A stretch of DNA of 13,055 nt from positions 1 through 13,055 of the forward strand of contig JANXTN010000116.1 in NCBI GenBank assembly GCA_025352435.1, written 5' to 3'. Both the position numbers and the translations under genes were made by a program. The DNA comes from Ferruginibacter sp. (GTDB lineage: Bacteria; Bacteroidota; Bacteroidia; Chitinophagales; Chitinophagaceae). A model generated the notes under the pieces. It was not told the DNA's origin, ran no database searches, and worked only from the letters and a program-made list of their open reading frames with translations. Positions 1 through 6,625 of this stretch are shown piece by piece; positions within the stretch are counted from its first letter, which is position 1; each line of letters starts with the position of its first letter.

Positions 1-1
1 T

Positions 2-229
2 GCAGAAGTTACTGCAAGTTTGCACATCCCAACCATTGGTATTGGTGCAGGCAATGCATGCGATGGGCAGGTACTCGTAATGCACGATATGCTTGGCATT
101 AATGCAGAATTTAAACCACGGTTTTTACGCCAGTATTTAAACATGGGCGAGCAGATTACCGGTGCTATTCAACAATATATTACCGACATTAAAAGCAGCG
201 ATTTTCCTAACGAGACGGAACAGTATTAA
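2..229 (+). CDS. panB: 3-methyl-2-oxobutanoate hydroxymethyltransferase (PanB), C-terminal fragment
   Basis: This is the last 75 codons of a gene cut by the left edge of the window. The frame opens at base 2 and ends with TAA at 227-229. The translation holds the [20 protein letters not shown] stretch, typical of the C-terminal part of PanB (compare E. coli [20 protein letters not shown]), followed by the HDMLGI turn and a helical tail. PanB transfers a hydroxymethyl group from 5,10-methylenetetrahydrofolate to 2-oxoisovalerate, giving ketopantoate for pantothenate and CoA synthesis in the cytoplasm. The catalytic metal-binding and general-base residues lie upstream and cannot be checked. Length after the GIGAG motif is normal, so the 3' end looks intact. 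No clear terminator follows it, but the GC-rich hairpin region that begins a few bases downstream could end transcription. Confidence 0.93.
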   Translation, partial: AEVTASLHIPTIGIGAGNACDGQVLVMHDMLGINAEFKPRFLRQYLNMGEQITGAIQQYITDIKSSDFPNETEQY

Positions 230-233
230 TTCT

Positions 234-350
234 ATTTTTTGGAGCGTAGCGTTAGTTCATCTCTCAACAGTGGTCCCGCTTTTCGCTATTACTCCGGCAC
301 AGAGCCACGCCCAAACCTTCACCGGGGTAGCCGCTGCAATCGGGGCTAGT
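234..350. repeat. GC-rich intergenic island with two inverted repeats (candidate dispersed repeat)
   Basis: Between panB and the tonB-like gene lies a block sharply different from its AT-rich flanks: I count 64 G+C in 110 bases for 241-350 (58%). It contains an imperfect inverted repeat, GGAG (241-244) with CTCC (292-295) plus TAGCG (247-251) with CGCTA (284-288), and a second short one, TAGCC (328-332) with GGCTA (344-348). On the minus strand it starts TAGCCCCGATTGCAGCGG and ends in GCTCC. That arrangement resembles short intergenic repeats I associate with Bacteroidota genomes, but this is recollection and not a database result. One forward frame is open across it (about 162-356, running on from inside panB), yet the peptide resembles no family I know. 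Alternatives are a structured RNA, a terminator, or remains of a transferred segment. Confidence 0.5.
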
Positions 351-380
351 ATTTGAACAGCAAATCTTTTTTCAACTTTA

Positions 381-413
381 TTCGTTTAGATACTTCGCAT
401 ACATATACTTTCG
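381..413 (+). promoter_or_regulatory. Possible Bacteroidota-type promoter of the tonB-like gene
   Basis: TACTTTCG at 406-413 matches seven of eight positions of the TAnnTTTG -7 box used by the Bacteroidota primary sigma factor. A weak -33 candidate, TTCG (381-384), lies 21 bases upstream. The predicted start would fall near 419, leaving a leader of roughly 80 bases before the ATG at 503. The -33 match is poor, so this is a weak call. Confidence 0.25.
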
Positions 414-502
414 TTAAAACAAAAATTGTTAAAATATTTTTTTCTTCTGTGGATTCTTCAAAAGTTTTCGCCTAAAACAAGAGAGAAATATAACTTTATA
501 GC

Positions 503-1327
503 ATGGCAGATAATTTTGATAAAGAACGACACAGAAAAGCGCTGACCTATACAGCGATTATTTGTGGGGCTTTGATATTCTTGTTTATATTTATTAGTTG
601 GACTGTATTGCCCCCTGCCCCACCCGTTGTGCAAGATTTAATGGAAATTAATTTAGGTAACAACGATGAAGGTTTTGGAGAAAACCAGCCGCTCATAAAA
701 GGCCCAGGCAAACCCGAAAAAGAAATTGCAGAACAGCCACAACCTGCGCCCGCAAAAGAAGAAGTAGCCGAAGAAAAGATCACCCCTGATGATAATGCAG
801 AAGAAAATGCAGCTCCTGTTGTAAAGTCTGTTAAGAAAACAACTCCCATAAAAGTTACTACACCAACTCCTACAACCTCGGTATTACCCACACCTAAACC
901 TAAAACGCCTAAGTTGGTTTACAATGGTCCTGGCAAACAAAATGGTAACAATGCCACACAAGATAATGGTTACACTATGCAGGGTAATAATAAAAACGGC
1001 AAAGGAGATGCAGGTGACCCAACAGGTAACAAAGATTCTTATGGCAATACACCAGGTGGTAAAGTTGGTGGGCCAAAAGTCATCAGCGGTAATAGAAAAG
1101 TGGTTCGTTATTATTCTTTTACCGGTGCACTAGCCAAAGCAACTATCAATGCAGTGATAAAAGTTTCACCAAGTGGTACAGGCACATTTGTTCGCATAGG
1201 TCAGGGAAGCACAAGTTTTAGCAGAGATTATGCTACAGCCATTTCAGGTTATTTAAGAAACATGCAGTTTGATAAAGCAGATGATGAAAGTATTGTGACT
1301 GTTCAGTTCAATTTTAATGTGCAGTAA
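503..1327 (+). CDS. TonB-like energy transducer protein
   Basis: The 274-residue protein has the standard TonB layout. It has a short charged cytoplasmic N-terminus (1-12), one hydrophobic membrane anchor (about 13-36, ALTYTAIICGAL onward), a Pro/Lys/Glu-rich periplasmic spacer (about 63-138) with PxP repeats, a Gly/Asn-rich low-complexity linker (141-198), and a compact C-terminal domain (about 200-274) with alternating hydrophobic strands ending in VTVQFNFNVQ. TonB couples the ExbB/ExbD proton motor in the inner membrane to outer-membrane TonB-dependent receptors. No exbB or exbD lies on its upstream side here, where panB and the GC-rich island sit, so the motor must be encoded elsewhere. 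It is followed after 50 nt by folC on the same strand, so co-transcription is possible. The C-terminal domain is divergent from E. coli TonB; assignment rests on architecture more than on motif identity. Confidence 0.75.
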   Translation: MADNFDKERHRKALTYTAIICGALIFLFIFISWTVLPPAPPVVQDLMEINLGNNDEGFGENQPLIKGPGKPEKEIAEQPQPAPAKEEVAEEKITPDDNAEENAAPVVKSVKKTTPIKVTTPTPTTSVLPTPKPKTPKLVYNGPGKQNGNNATQDNGYTMQGNNKNGKGDAGDPTGNKDSYGNTPGGKVGGPKVISGNRKVVRYYSFTGALAKATINAVIKVSPSGTGTFVRIGQGSTSFSRDYATAISGYLRNMQFDKADDESIVTVQFNFNVQ

Positions 1328-1377
1328 AACCTACTGCAGAACACCTTTAGTTTGTTATAAATTTCTACATTTGACCA

Positions 1378-2676
1378 ATGATGACCTACACAGAAACATT
1401 GGATTATTTGTACAGCCAATTGCCAATGTTCAGCAAGGTGGGAAGCAGTGCTTATAAAAAAGATCTCCACAACACCATTGCATTGTGTAACCACATTGGC
1501 AATCCTCAAGAGAAATACAAAACTATACACGTTGCTGGTACAAATGGCAAAGGCAGTACATCGCACATGCTTGCCGCTATTTTGCAGAAGGCTGGTTACA
1601 AAACGGGTCTATATACTTCACCACACATAAAAGATTTTAGAGAGCGCATTAGAGTAAATGGCGAAAAAATTTCTGAGAACTTTGTTGTTGATTTTACTGA
1701 AAGAAATAAAGTTATTGCCAAAGAAGTAGAACCTTCTTTTTTTGAAATGACTGTTGCAATGGCATTTGAATATTTTGCAGAACAAGAAGTTGATTTCGCT
1801 GTAATAGAAACAGGGCTTGGCGGCTTGCTTGACAGTACAAATATTATAACTCCTATCCTTTCGGTAATTACAAATATTGGTTACGACCACCAAAATATCT
1901 TAGGCAATACATTGGAAGAAATAGCTATACAAAAAGCGGGCATTATTAAACAAAATACTCCGGTTGTAATTGGTGAAACCTTGCCGGAAACAAAATCAAT
2001 TTTTCTAGAAACTGCATTGAGTAAGAATGCCTCTATTCAATTGGCAGAGGAAAATTTCATTACCTCCTACATTGACTCTGAAGGAGAATTGTTGCTTTGC
2101 AATGTAAGCGATGTTGCAGAGAATGTAACCGAAAAATTCAGGACAGGCTTATCAGGATTGTACCAAGCAAAAAATATCTGTACAGTACTTGCGGCAGTAA
2201 AAGAACTACGGAAAATGGATATAAAAATTCCGGAAGCCGCACTGCACGGTGGTATTGAGAAGGTAAAAGAGATTACCGGTCTGCGTGGAAGATGGGAAAT
2301 TTTACAGCGACACCCAACTATCATTGCTGACGTTGCGCACAATAAAGATGGGATTCAATTGATCATTGATCACCTAAATATTAATTATTCTGCAGCAGGA
2401 TTGCATTTTGTATTGGGTTTTGTAAAGGATAAGGATGTAGAAGATGTGTTGAAACTATTTCCGGATAATGCAAGATTTTATTTTACAAATGCCCATATTC
2501 CAAGGGCAATGTTGAAGGAAGATTTGCTGGCCAAGGCTGCTGCCGTAGGTTTATTTGGAGGTGTTTACGATACAGTAGACGAAGCTGTAAATGCAGCAAA
2601 GGCTGCGGCTGACGGAACAGATGTGATTATGATATGCGGCAGTTTTTTTATTTTGGCTGAAAGTGAACTTTTATAA
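1378..2676 (+). CDS. folC: Bifunctional dihydrofolate/folylpolyglutamate synthase
   Basis: This 432-residue protein is a full-length Mur-ligase-family enzyme that adds glutamate to dihydropteroate or tetrahydrofolate using ATP, in the cytoplasm. Visible motifs: P-loop AGTNGKGST (53-61); TSPHIKDFRERI (80-91); the ETGLGGLLDSTN block (144-155); the GYDH metal site (168-171); EIAIQKAGIIK (181-191), whose Lys186 aligns with the carbamylated lysine of the family; and the C-terminal domain with GRWE (304-307), AHN (320-322), GFVKDKD (347-353) and the closing GSFFILAE (421-428). The usual Arg of GGRLD is Leu150 here. The start could be either of two adjacent ATGs (1378 or 1381). The stop codon overlaps the 3' end of the convergent Nudix gene by 6 nt, with no terminator between them. 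Confidence 0.96.
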   Translation: MMTYTETLDYLYSQLPMFSKVGSSAYKKDLHNTIALCNHIGNPQEKYKTIHVAGTNGKGSTSHMLAAILQKAGYKTGLYTSPHIKDFRERIRVNGEKISENFVVDFTERNKVIAKEVEPSFFEMTVAMAFEYFAEQEVDFAVIETGLGGLLDSTNIITPILSVITNIGYDHQNILGNTLEEIAIQKAGIIKQNTPVVIGETLPETKSIFLETALSKNASIQLAEENFITSYIDSEGELLLCNVSDVAENVTEKFRTGLSGLYQAKNICTVLAAVKELRKMDIKIPEAALHGGIEKVKEITGLRGRWEILQRHPTIIADVAHNKDGIQLIIDHLNINYSAAGLHFVLGFVKDKDVEDVLKLFPDNARFYFTNAHIPRAMLKEDLLAKAAAVGLFGGVYDTVDEAVNAAKAAADGTDVIMICGSFFILAESELL

Positions 2677-3210
2677 TTTATTTAATAAATCAATAGCTCG
2701 GAAATAACAAAGCTCGTGCATGCATTGTTTTAGTTGATGTGTTTGCACCATTTCTTTTACTTCCTCCAGCGGTTTCAAAATAATATTTATTTCTTCATTT
2801 GCGTCAAGCGATTGCTCTGTTGTTTTTTTGCCACCAGTAGCCATAAATAGATGAGTAGCATTGGTCAATACGCCGGGGTTTGAATATGTTTTTCCTAAGT
2901 AATGAAGCGTAGAAAACGTATATCCTGTTTCTTCTTGTAACTCACGAACGATCGCAGTTTCAGGTGTTTCATACTTATCTATAAACCCACCCGGGAACTC
3001 AATAGATTGGTCATGTATTGGATGGCGATATTGCTCAATCAACAAGACTTTATTGTCTTTTGTAATTGCAAGTGCCAACACACATTCCGGCAACTCAACA
3101 ACAAAATAAGGATCTACAATTTTGCCTGTTGGCGTTTTGTAGCTGTCTTTTCGGGCAGTAAAATATTGGTGATTGCTGATGTATTCTTTTGAAAGTATTG
3201 TGAATGGCAT
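2671..3210 (-). CDS. Nudix hydrolase, ADP-ribose pyrophosphatase-like
   Basis: The 179-residue protein carries a perfect Nudix box (G-x5-E-x7-REUxEExGU) at residues 75-97, from GGFIDKYE to REL QEETGY, which binds Mg2+ and the pyrophosphate. The preceding LIEQYRHP (57-64) and EFPGG (71-75) are typical of the ADP-ribose/NDP-sugar pyrophosphatase branch, and a proline (112, YSNPG) follows the box at about the spacing seen in that branch. The acidic residue often found just after that proline in ADP-ribose hydrolases is absent (PGVLTN), so the exact substrate is open. Such enzymes clear ADP-ribose or other nucleoside diphosphate derivatives in the cytosol. Its last codons overlap the end of convergent folC. 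It lies 189 nt downstream of the DinB-like gene on the same strand. Confidence 0.88.
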   Translation of the reverse strand: MPFTILSKEYISNHQYFTARKDSYKTPTGKIVDPYFVVELPECVLALAITKDNKVLLIEQYRHPIHDQSIEFPGGFIDKYETPETAIVRELQEETGYTFSTLHYLGKTYSNPGVLTNATHLFMATGGKKTTEQSLDANEEINIILKPLEEVKEMVQTHQLKQCMHELCYFRAIDLLNKL

Positions 3211-3306
3211 AAAAGAATTTTAAAGAAAAATATATTACAATCTAGCGCATAATAAAAGTTGAAAAAAGATCTAATGACCAAAGGCTGCGGGATAACAGTG
3301 GAAATA

Positions 3307-3331
3307 CTTTTTGCTGCATTTGAGCAAAAAG
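3307..3331 (-). terminator. Hairpin downstream of the YfiT-like gene (weak terminator candidate)
   Basis: A perfect 9-bp stem, CTTTTTGCT (3307-3315) with AGCAAAAAG (3323-3331), closes a 7-nt loop about 70 nt after the stop of the DinB-like gene. It lies in the 189-nt gap before the Nudix gene. The stem is A/T-rich and no strong U-run follows on either strand, so it may be only a weak pause or a chance palindrome. Confidence 0.3.
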
Positions 3332-3399
3332 ATTGTAACGAATAGCCCGAACACATGATGATAATTGTACTCATTTCACAGCCCCAAATCTGCAACCGA

Positions 3400-3927
3400 T
3401 TAACTCCAACCCATTCTTTCCCGCAATTTATTTATGTGTGCAGTGTGGTGTCTGCCGTGCCAGGCATACTGACCGAGCAAATACCAAACGCTCATTTGCT
3501 TGCCATATTCAGGATGCACAACTGTTCGGTTCCATTGATCCGCTTTGATGTTTTTTAGCACCTCCAACATGCGTGCATGCAGCGCATACAACAAAGTAAG
3601 CGATACATTTATTGGAATATGTTTTACATCACTCAGTTCTGTAAAAGCCTGTTGGTTGTATGGTTTAATGGTTGGATTATCTTCTGTAAGCGCCAGTTTA
3701 AAACGCATAAAAGCATTCATATGGCTGTCCGCAACGTGGTGTACCACTTCCCTGCTGTTCCAACCGCCGGGGCGATATGGCTCTTCGAGTTGTGCAGCAT
3801 CTAAATTAGTGATGGCATACTCCAACGCTTTTGGAAGCACCTCTATATCAAGCAACCATTCTTTCAACTGCTGTTGTGAGAATGGCTGTTCAATGTATTT
3901 ACCTATCGGAAAACTTAGATCTTCCAT
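3400..3927 (-). CDS. YfiT-type DinB-superfamily metal-dependent hydrolase / putative bacillithiol transferase
   Basis: The 175-residue protein is of normal length for the YfiT group of the DinB/YfiT four-helix fold. The N-terminus (EDLSFPIGKY) and the block YRPGGWNSREVVHHVADSHM closely resemble Bacillus YfiT. The metal ligands of this family are three histidines. Here they are represented by the HH pair at 63-64 and by the C-terminal WHGRHHTAH cluster (156-164), with His160 and His164 the likely partners. Relatives transfer thiols such as bacillithiol to electrophiles, or are annotated as metal-dependent hydrolases; the substrate here is unknown. Its ATG lies only 2 nt after the FKBP stop codon, a strong sign of translation from one mRNA. 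The location is probably cytoplasmic, as no signal peptide is seen. Confidence 0.85.
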   Translation of the reverse strand: MEDLSFPIGKYIEQPFSQQQLKEWLLDIEVLPKALEYAITNLDAAQLEEPYRPGGWNSREVVHHVADSHMNAFMRFKLALTEDNPTIKPYNQQAFTELSDVKHIPINVSLTLLYALHARMLEVLKNIKADQWNRTVVHPEYGKQMSVWYLLGQYAWHGRHHTAHINKLRERMGWS

Positions 3928-3929
3928 AA

Positions 3930-4676
3930 TTATTTAGTAGCTGTAGGGGATGCAGGCTTAATATCTTCTAAAGTTATTTCGAAAATTAATAGGGCATTTG
4001 GTGAAATGGGCGAACCTTGAGGTGGGTATTCCCCATAAGCTAAATCGCCTGGAATGTAGATTTTCCAATGTGCACCTTTTGTCATTAACTGTAAAATTTC
4101 GGTCCATCCTTTTATTACACCATTAAGTGGAAAAGACGCTGCCTGACCACGTTTGAAAGAGTTGTCAAACTCAGTTCCGTTTGTAAGCGTTCCTTTGTAA
4201 TTTACTACTACCGTATCAATAGCTTTTGGTTTTAAACCATTAGGATCACCTGCTTTTAGTATTTCGTACTGCAAGCCATTTGGTAATGCAATTACGCCAC
4301 TTCGTTTTTTATTAGCATTAAGAAAAACTTGCCCTTCCTGCTTTTGAGCATCGGTTTTCTTTTTGGTAAACTCCTGTAATTTTTGTTGTAGTGTCATACC
4401 GGCCTGTTCTTGGGTTAAGTCTGTTTTTCCTTTTGAATACACATCGTTTAGCGCTTTTGCAAACAATGTGGAATTGATTTTTGTAGCGCCTGCCTGCTGC
4501 AAACTGGCTGCTATGTTCATGCCCGCAGCATAACTAAAACTGTCAATGGCATTTTTAAAACCTGCTGATGATTTCACCGAAACGGTTGTTGATTTTTTAA
4601 CTGGCACCGCTTTTTTCTGTGCGTTCACGTTCACTAACACAAGAGCCGCAACAGCGGATAACATTAATTTCTTCAT
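3930..4676 (-). CDS. Secreted FKBP-type peptidyl-prolyl cis-trans isomerase
   Basis: The 248-residue protein starts with a Sec signal peptide (MKKLMLSAVAALVLVNVNA, cleavage near residue 19/20) and so acts outside the cytoplasm, probably in the periplasm. Residues about 44-128 form the helical N-terminal dimerisation region of the Mip/FkpA/FklB type (IDSFSYAAGMNIA, later KQEGQVFLNANKK). Residues about 150-238 are the FKBP domain. Active-site residues can be followed: Tyr160 in VVNYKG, Phe170-Asp171 in EFDNS, Val187-Ile188 and Trp191 in GVIKGWTE, Tyr214 in LAYG, and Phe232. It catalyses proline isomerisation and may act as a folding chaperone for exported proteins. A Ser/Pro/Thr tail (241-248) follows the domain. 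It sits between the ABC ATPase and the YfiT-like gene, 2 nt from the latter. Confidence 0.93.
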   Translation of the reverse strand: MKKLMLSAVAALVLVNVNAQKKAVPVKKSTTVSVKSSAGFKNAIDSFSYAAGMNIAASLQQAGATKINSTLFAKALNDVYSKGKTDLTQEQAGMTLQQKLQEFTKKKTDAQKQEGQVFLNANKKRSGVIALPNGLQYEILKAGDPNGLKPKAIDTVVVNYKGTLTNGTEFDNSFKRGQAASFPLNGVIKGWTEILQLMTKGAHWKIYIPGDLAYGEYPPQGSPISPNALLIFEITLEDIKPASPTATK

Positions 4677-4719
4677 TTTTATATGCTGTGTTTTAAGATT
4701 TTTACAAATAAAATAAAAT

Positions 4720-4872
4720 TTAATCAGGGCGCATTTCTTTTCCTGTTAAATGTATAAAAACATCTTCGAGGTTTGCGGCTTTTACCTGCTTCGGTCTTTC
4801 AAAACCGGCCTCCACCAATTCATCTATCATCCTATCAGGCGTATCAAGCTTAATTATTTTTCCTTCATCCAT
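4720..4872 (-). pseudogene. Displaced C-terminal tail of the ABC ATPase (frameshifted)
   Basis: A 50-codon open frame begins at the ATG at 4872 and ends at TAA 4720-4722. Its translation starts MDEGKIIKLDTPD and ends NLEDVFIHLTGKEMRPD, which is the usual C-terminus of ABC-2-type ATPases directly after the DRIAI motif. The upstream ATPase frame reads DRIAI and then WMKEK followed by a stop. Moving back one base at 4872-4874 restores a protein of about 253 residues, normal for the family. One base therefore seems to be missing between ATA and ATG (expected ATA ATG, seen ATATG). This may be a real mutation, an assembly error, or a recoding site. No classical slippery heptamer is seen. Confidence 0.8.
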
Positions 4873-5480
4873 ATGGCAATTCTATCACAAAGTTGCTCGG
4901 CTTCATCCATATAATGTGTGGTAAGAATTACCGTTGTTCCCGCTGCTCGAATCTCCCTAATTAAATCCCACAGATTTCGACGTGCTTGGGGATCTAAGCC
5001 TGTTGTAGGTTCGTCTAAAAAAATAATTTTTGGATTATTTATGAGGGTTGTAGCAATAGAAAAGCGTTGCTTTTGGCCACCACTCAGCTCTTTGCTTTTA
5101 TTCTTTGCTTTATCAACCAAGTTTACTTTTTTAAGGAGCTCCATAGCATCTACATTTCTGTTGTACAGGCCGCTAAAAAGTTTGATGAGCTCTAATAAAT
5201 TTAAACCCGGGTAAAATCCGGAAGTTTGTAATTGTACACCGATTATCTTTTTTATTTCACCGGATTTTTCATCCAGGTCAAAACCGTTTACCCAAACTTT
5301 GCCCGAGGTTTTCGGACGAAGCGTTTCGATGATTTCAAGTGTGGTACTTTTTCCTGCACCGTTTGGTCCAAGCAAACCAAAAATTTCACCTTCCTCTACA
5401 TCAAATGAAACAGATTTAACGGCTTCAAACTGGCCGTAATTTTTTACAAGATTTTCAACCTTGATGATGGAATTCTGCAT
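4854..5480 (-). CDS. ABC transporter ATP-binding protein (ABC-2/NatA type), frame interrupted near the 3' end
   Basis: The uninterrupted frame encodes 208 residues with all nucleotide-binding motifs: Walker A GPNGAGKST (38-46), Q-loop near Gln83-Gln85, signature LSGGQ (132-136), Walker B IIFLDEP (152-158), the D-loop GLDP (161-164), and the switch His189 in TTHYMDEAEQ. This branch drives export or drug/polysaccharide efflux together with a separate ABC-2 membrane protein. No such permease is adjacent: fbp lies upstream and FKBP downstream. The frame ends early after IAIWMKEK; the family continuation (IAI-MDEGK and about 45 more residues) lies in another frame down to 4720. Catalytic motifs are complete, so the short product might still hydrolyse ATP. 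fbp ends 39 nt upstream. Confidence 0.9.
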   Translation of the reverse strand: MQNSIIKVENLVKNYGQFEAVKSVSFDVEEGEIFGLLGPNGAGKSTTLEIIETLRPKTSGKVWVNGFDLDEKSGEIKKIIGVQLQTSGFYPGLNLLELIKLFSGLYNRNVDAMELLKKVNLVDKAKNKSKELSGGQKQRFSIATTLINNPKIIFLDEPTTGLDPQARRNLWDLIREIRAAGTTVILTTHYMDEAEQLCDRIAIWMKEK

Positions 5481-5519
5481 ACTGCAAAGTTAGCTGTTGG
5501 AAAAAAGAAATTGACTTTG

Positions 5520-6554
5520 TTATTTTTCGACTTCTGGTTTTTCCTCTGCATATAAATAACTTTCCAATTCTTCCATCATATTCATGCTGCCCACAAAAAA
5601 AGGTGTGCGTTGGTGTAACTCAGTTGGTACAATATCGAGAATGTTTATTTTCCCGTTTGTTGCTTTTCCGCCGGCTTTTTCTACAATAAAGGCAAATGGA
5701 TTACACTCGTACAACAAACGCAATTTACCGCCTGGCTTATCTATAGTTCCAGGATACATGAAGATACCTCCTCTAATTAAATTGCGGTGCACATCAGAAA
5801 CCATGCTACCAATATATCGCTGAGTATATGGCCCTCCGGTTGATCTATCTTTTTTCTGACAAGCAGTTATATATTCCTTCACGGGCTGTTCGTACCTGAA
5901 AAAATTACCGTGATTGACGGAATACATTTTACCATTAGGTGGACATTTAATATCGGGATGGCTCATTAAATATTCCCCAATCTGCCTGTCCAAGGTAAAA
6001 CCGTTCACACTTCTTTTAGTAGCATAAACCAACATGGTTGACGAGCCAAAAACCACATAACCTGCAGCAATTTGTTTGTTACCCGGCTGCAGAAAATCTT
6101 CTTTAGTTGCCGGTTTGCCAAGTTCACTTACTCTTCTGTAAATGCTGAAAATAGTTCCAATAGAAACATTCACATCAATATTGGAACTTCCATCTAAAGG
6201 ATCGAACAGACAAACATATTTTGATTTGTTGCTGACCTCATCATCAAAAATTACAATATCATCCAACTCTTCACTTCCAATTCCTGCGCAGCTTATACCA
6301 TGACGCAGCACACCCATGAGTTGATCATTTGCAAAAATATCAAGCTTCTTCACTTCTTCTCCCTGAATGTTTGTTGAGCCATGATCTCCCAATATATCTA
6401 CAAGACCCGCTTTGTTCACCTCCACATTTACTCTCTTACATGCCAGCCCAATATCTCTAAGCAGGCCTGCAAATTCGCCCGTTGCCAGAGGAAATGCCCT
6501 CATTTCCTGTATTGTAAATTCATCAAGCGTAAGTACGTTTCTATTTATTGCCAT
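5520..6554 (-). CDS. fbp: Fructose-1,6-bisphosphatase, class I
   Basis: The 344-residue protein is a full-length class I FBPase, which removes the 1-phosphate from fructose 1,6-bisphosphate in gluconeogenesis in the cytoplasm. Motifs: IQGEEVKKLDIFAND (63-77), SEE (94-96) and the metal-binding FDPLDGSSNID (117-127), whose acidic residues hold Mg2+; the substrate-binding RYIGSMVSDVHR (246-257); GGIFMYPGT (262-270); and KLRLLYECNP (277-286). Strong conservation of all of these makes an active enzyme likely. The start is placed at the MAINRNVLTLDEF Met. The C-terminus is a Glu-rich tail (AEEKPEVEK). It is divergent from the aspartate kinase gene over 228 nt and could head a transcript running into the ABC ATPase, FKBP and YfiT-like genes. 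Confidence 0.97.
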   Translation of the reverse strand: MAINRNVLTLDEFTIQEMRAFPLATGEFAGLLRDIGLACKRVNVEVNKAGLVDILGDHGSTNIQGEEVKKLDIFANDQLMGVLRHGISCAGIGSEELDDIVIFDDEVSNKSKYVCLFDPLDGSSNIDVNVSIGTIFSIYRRVSELGKPATKEDFLQPGNKQIAAGYVVFGSSTMLVYATKRSVNGFTLDRQIGEYLMSHPDIKCPPNGKMYSVNHGNFFRYEQPVKEYITACQKKDRSTGGPYTQRYIGSMVSDVHRNLIRGGIFMYPGTIDKPGGKLRLLYECNPFAFIVEKAGGKATNGKINILDIVPTELHQRTPFFVGSMNMMEELESYLYAEEKPEVEK

Positions 6555-6559
6555 GAGGA

Positions 6560-6591
6560 GATTTTAGATTTAATATTGTAGATTTTAGATT
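6560..6591. repeat. 11-bp direct repeat at 21-bp spacing upstream of fbp
   Basis: GATTTTAGATT occurs perfectly at 6560-6570 and again at 6581-6591, separated by 10 bases, so equivalent positions are 21 bp (about two helical turns) apart. It lies in the 5' untranslated region of fbp, 6 bp from the ATG. It could be a protein-binding pair or the remnant of an AT-rich microsatellite. Confidence 0.6.
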
Positions 6592-6625
6592 GATAAGGAA
6601 TGTCCCCATAACCTTATGCCATGCG

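Noticed and set aside
162..356. 64-codon forward open frame spanning the end of panB and the GC-rich island
   Set aside because: It begins inside panB in another frame, its only Met start lies in panB, and the peptide resembles nothing I know; the GC-rich nucleotide block explains the lack of stops.
547..891. 114-codon minus-strand frame opposite the tonB-like gene
   Set aside because: It is antisense to the Pro/Lys/Glu-rich spacer; low-complexity codons lack stops on the complement, and the translation is Gly/Ser/Val-rich shadow sequence.
3114..3395. 93-codon minus-strand frame between the YfiT-like and Nudix genes
   Set aside because: A third of it overlaps the Nudix gene in another frame and the rest is AT-rich intergenic sequence; composition (many Cys, Ile, Phe) is not protein-like.
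3545..3937. 130-codon plus-strand frame opposite the YfiT-like gene
   Set aside because: It is wholly antisense to a gene with clear family motifs; the translation is Ser/Cys-rich and without recognisable domains.
4854..4880. Programmed -1 ribosomal frameshifting in the ABC ATPase gene
   Set aside because: No X-XXY-YYZ slippery heptamer occurs at the junction and the missing base fits a simple deletion; I list it as a lesion, not as recoding.
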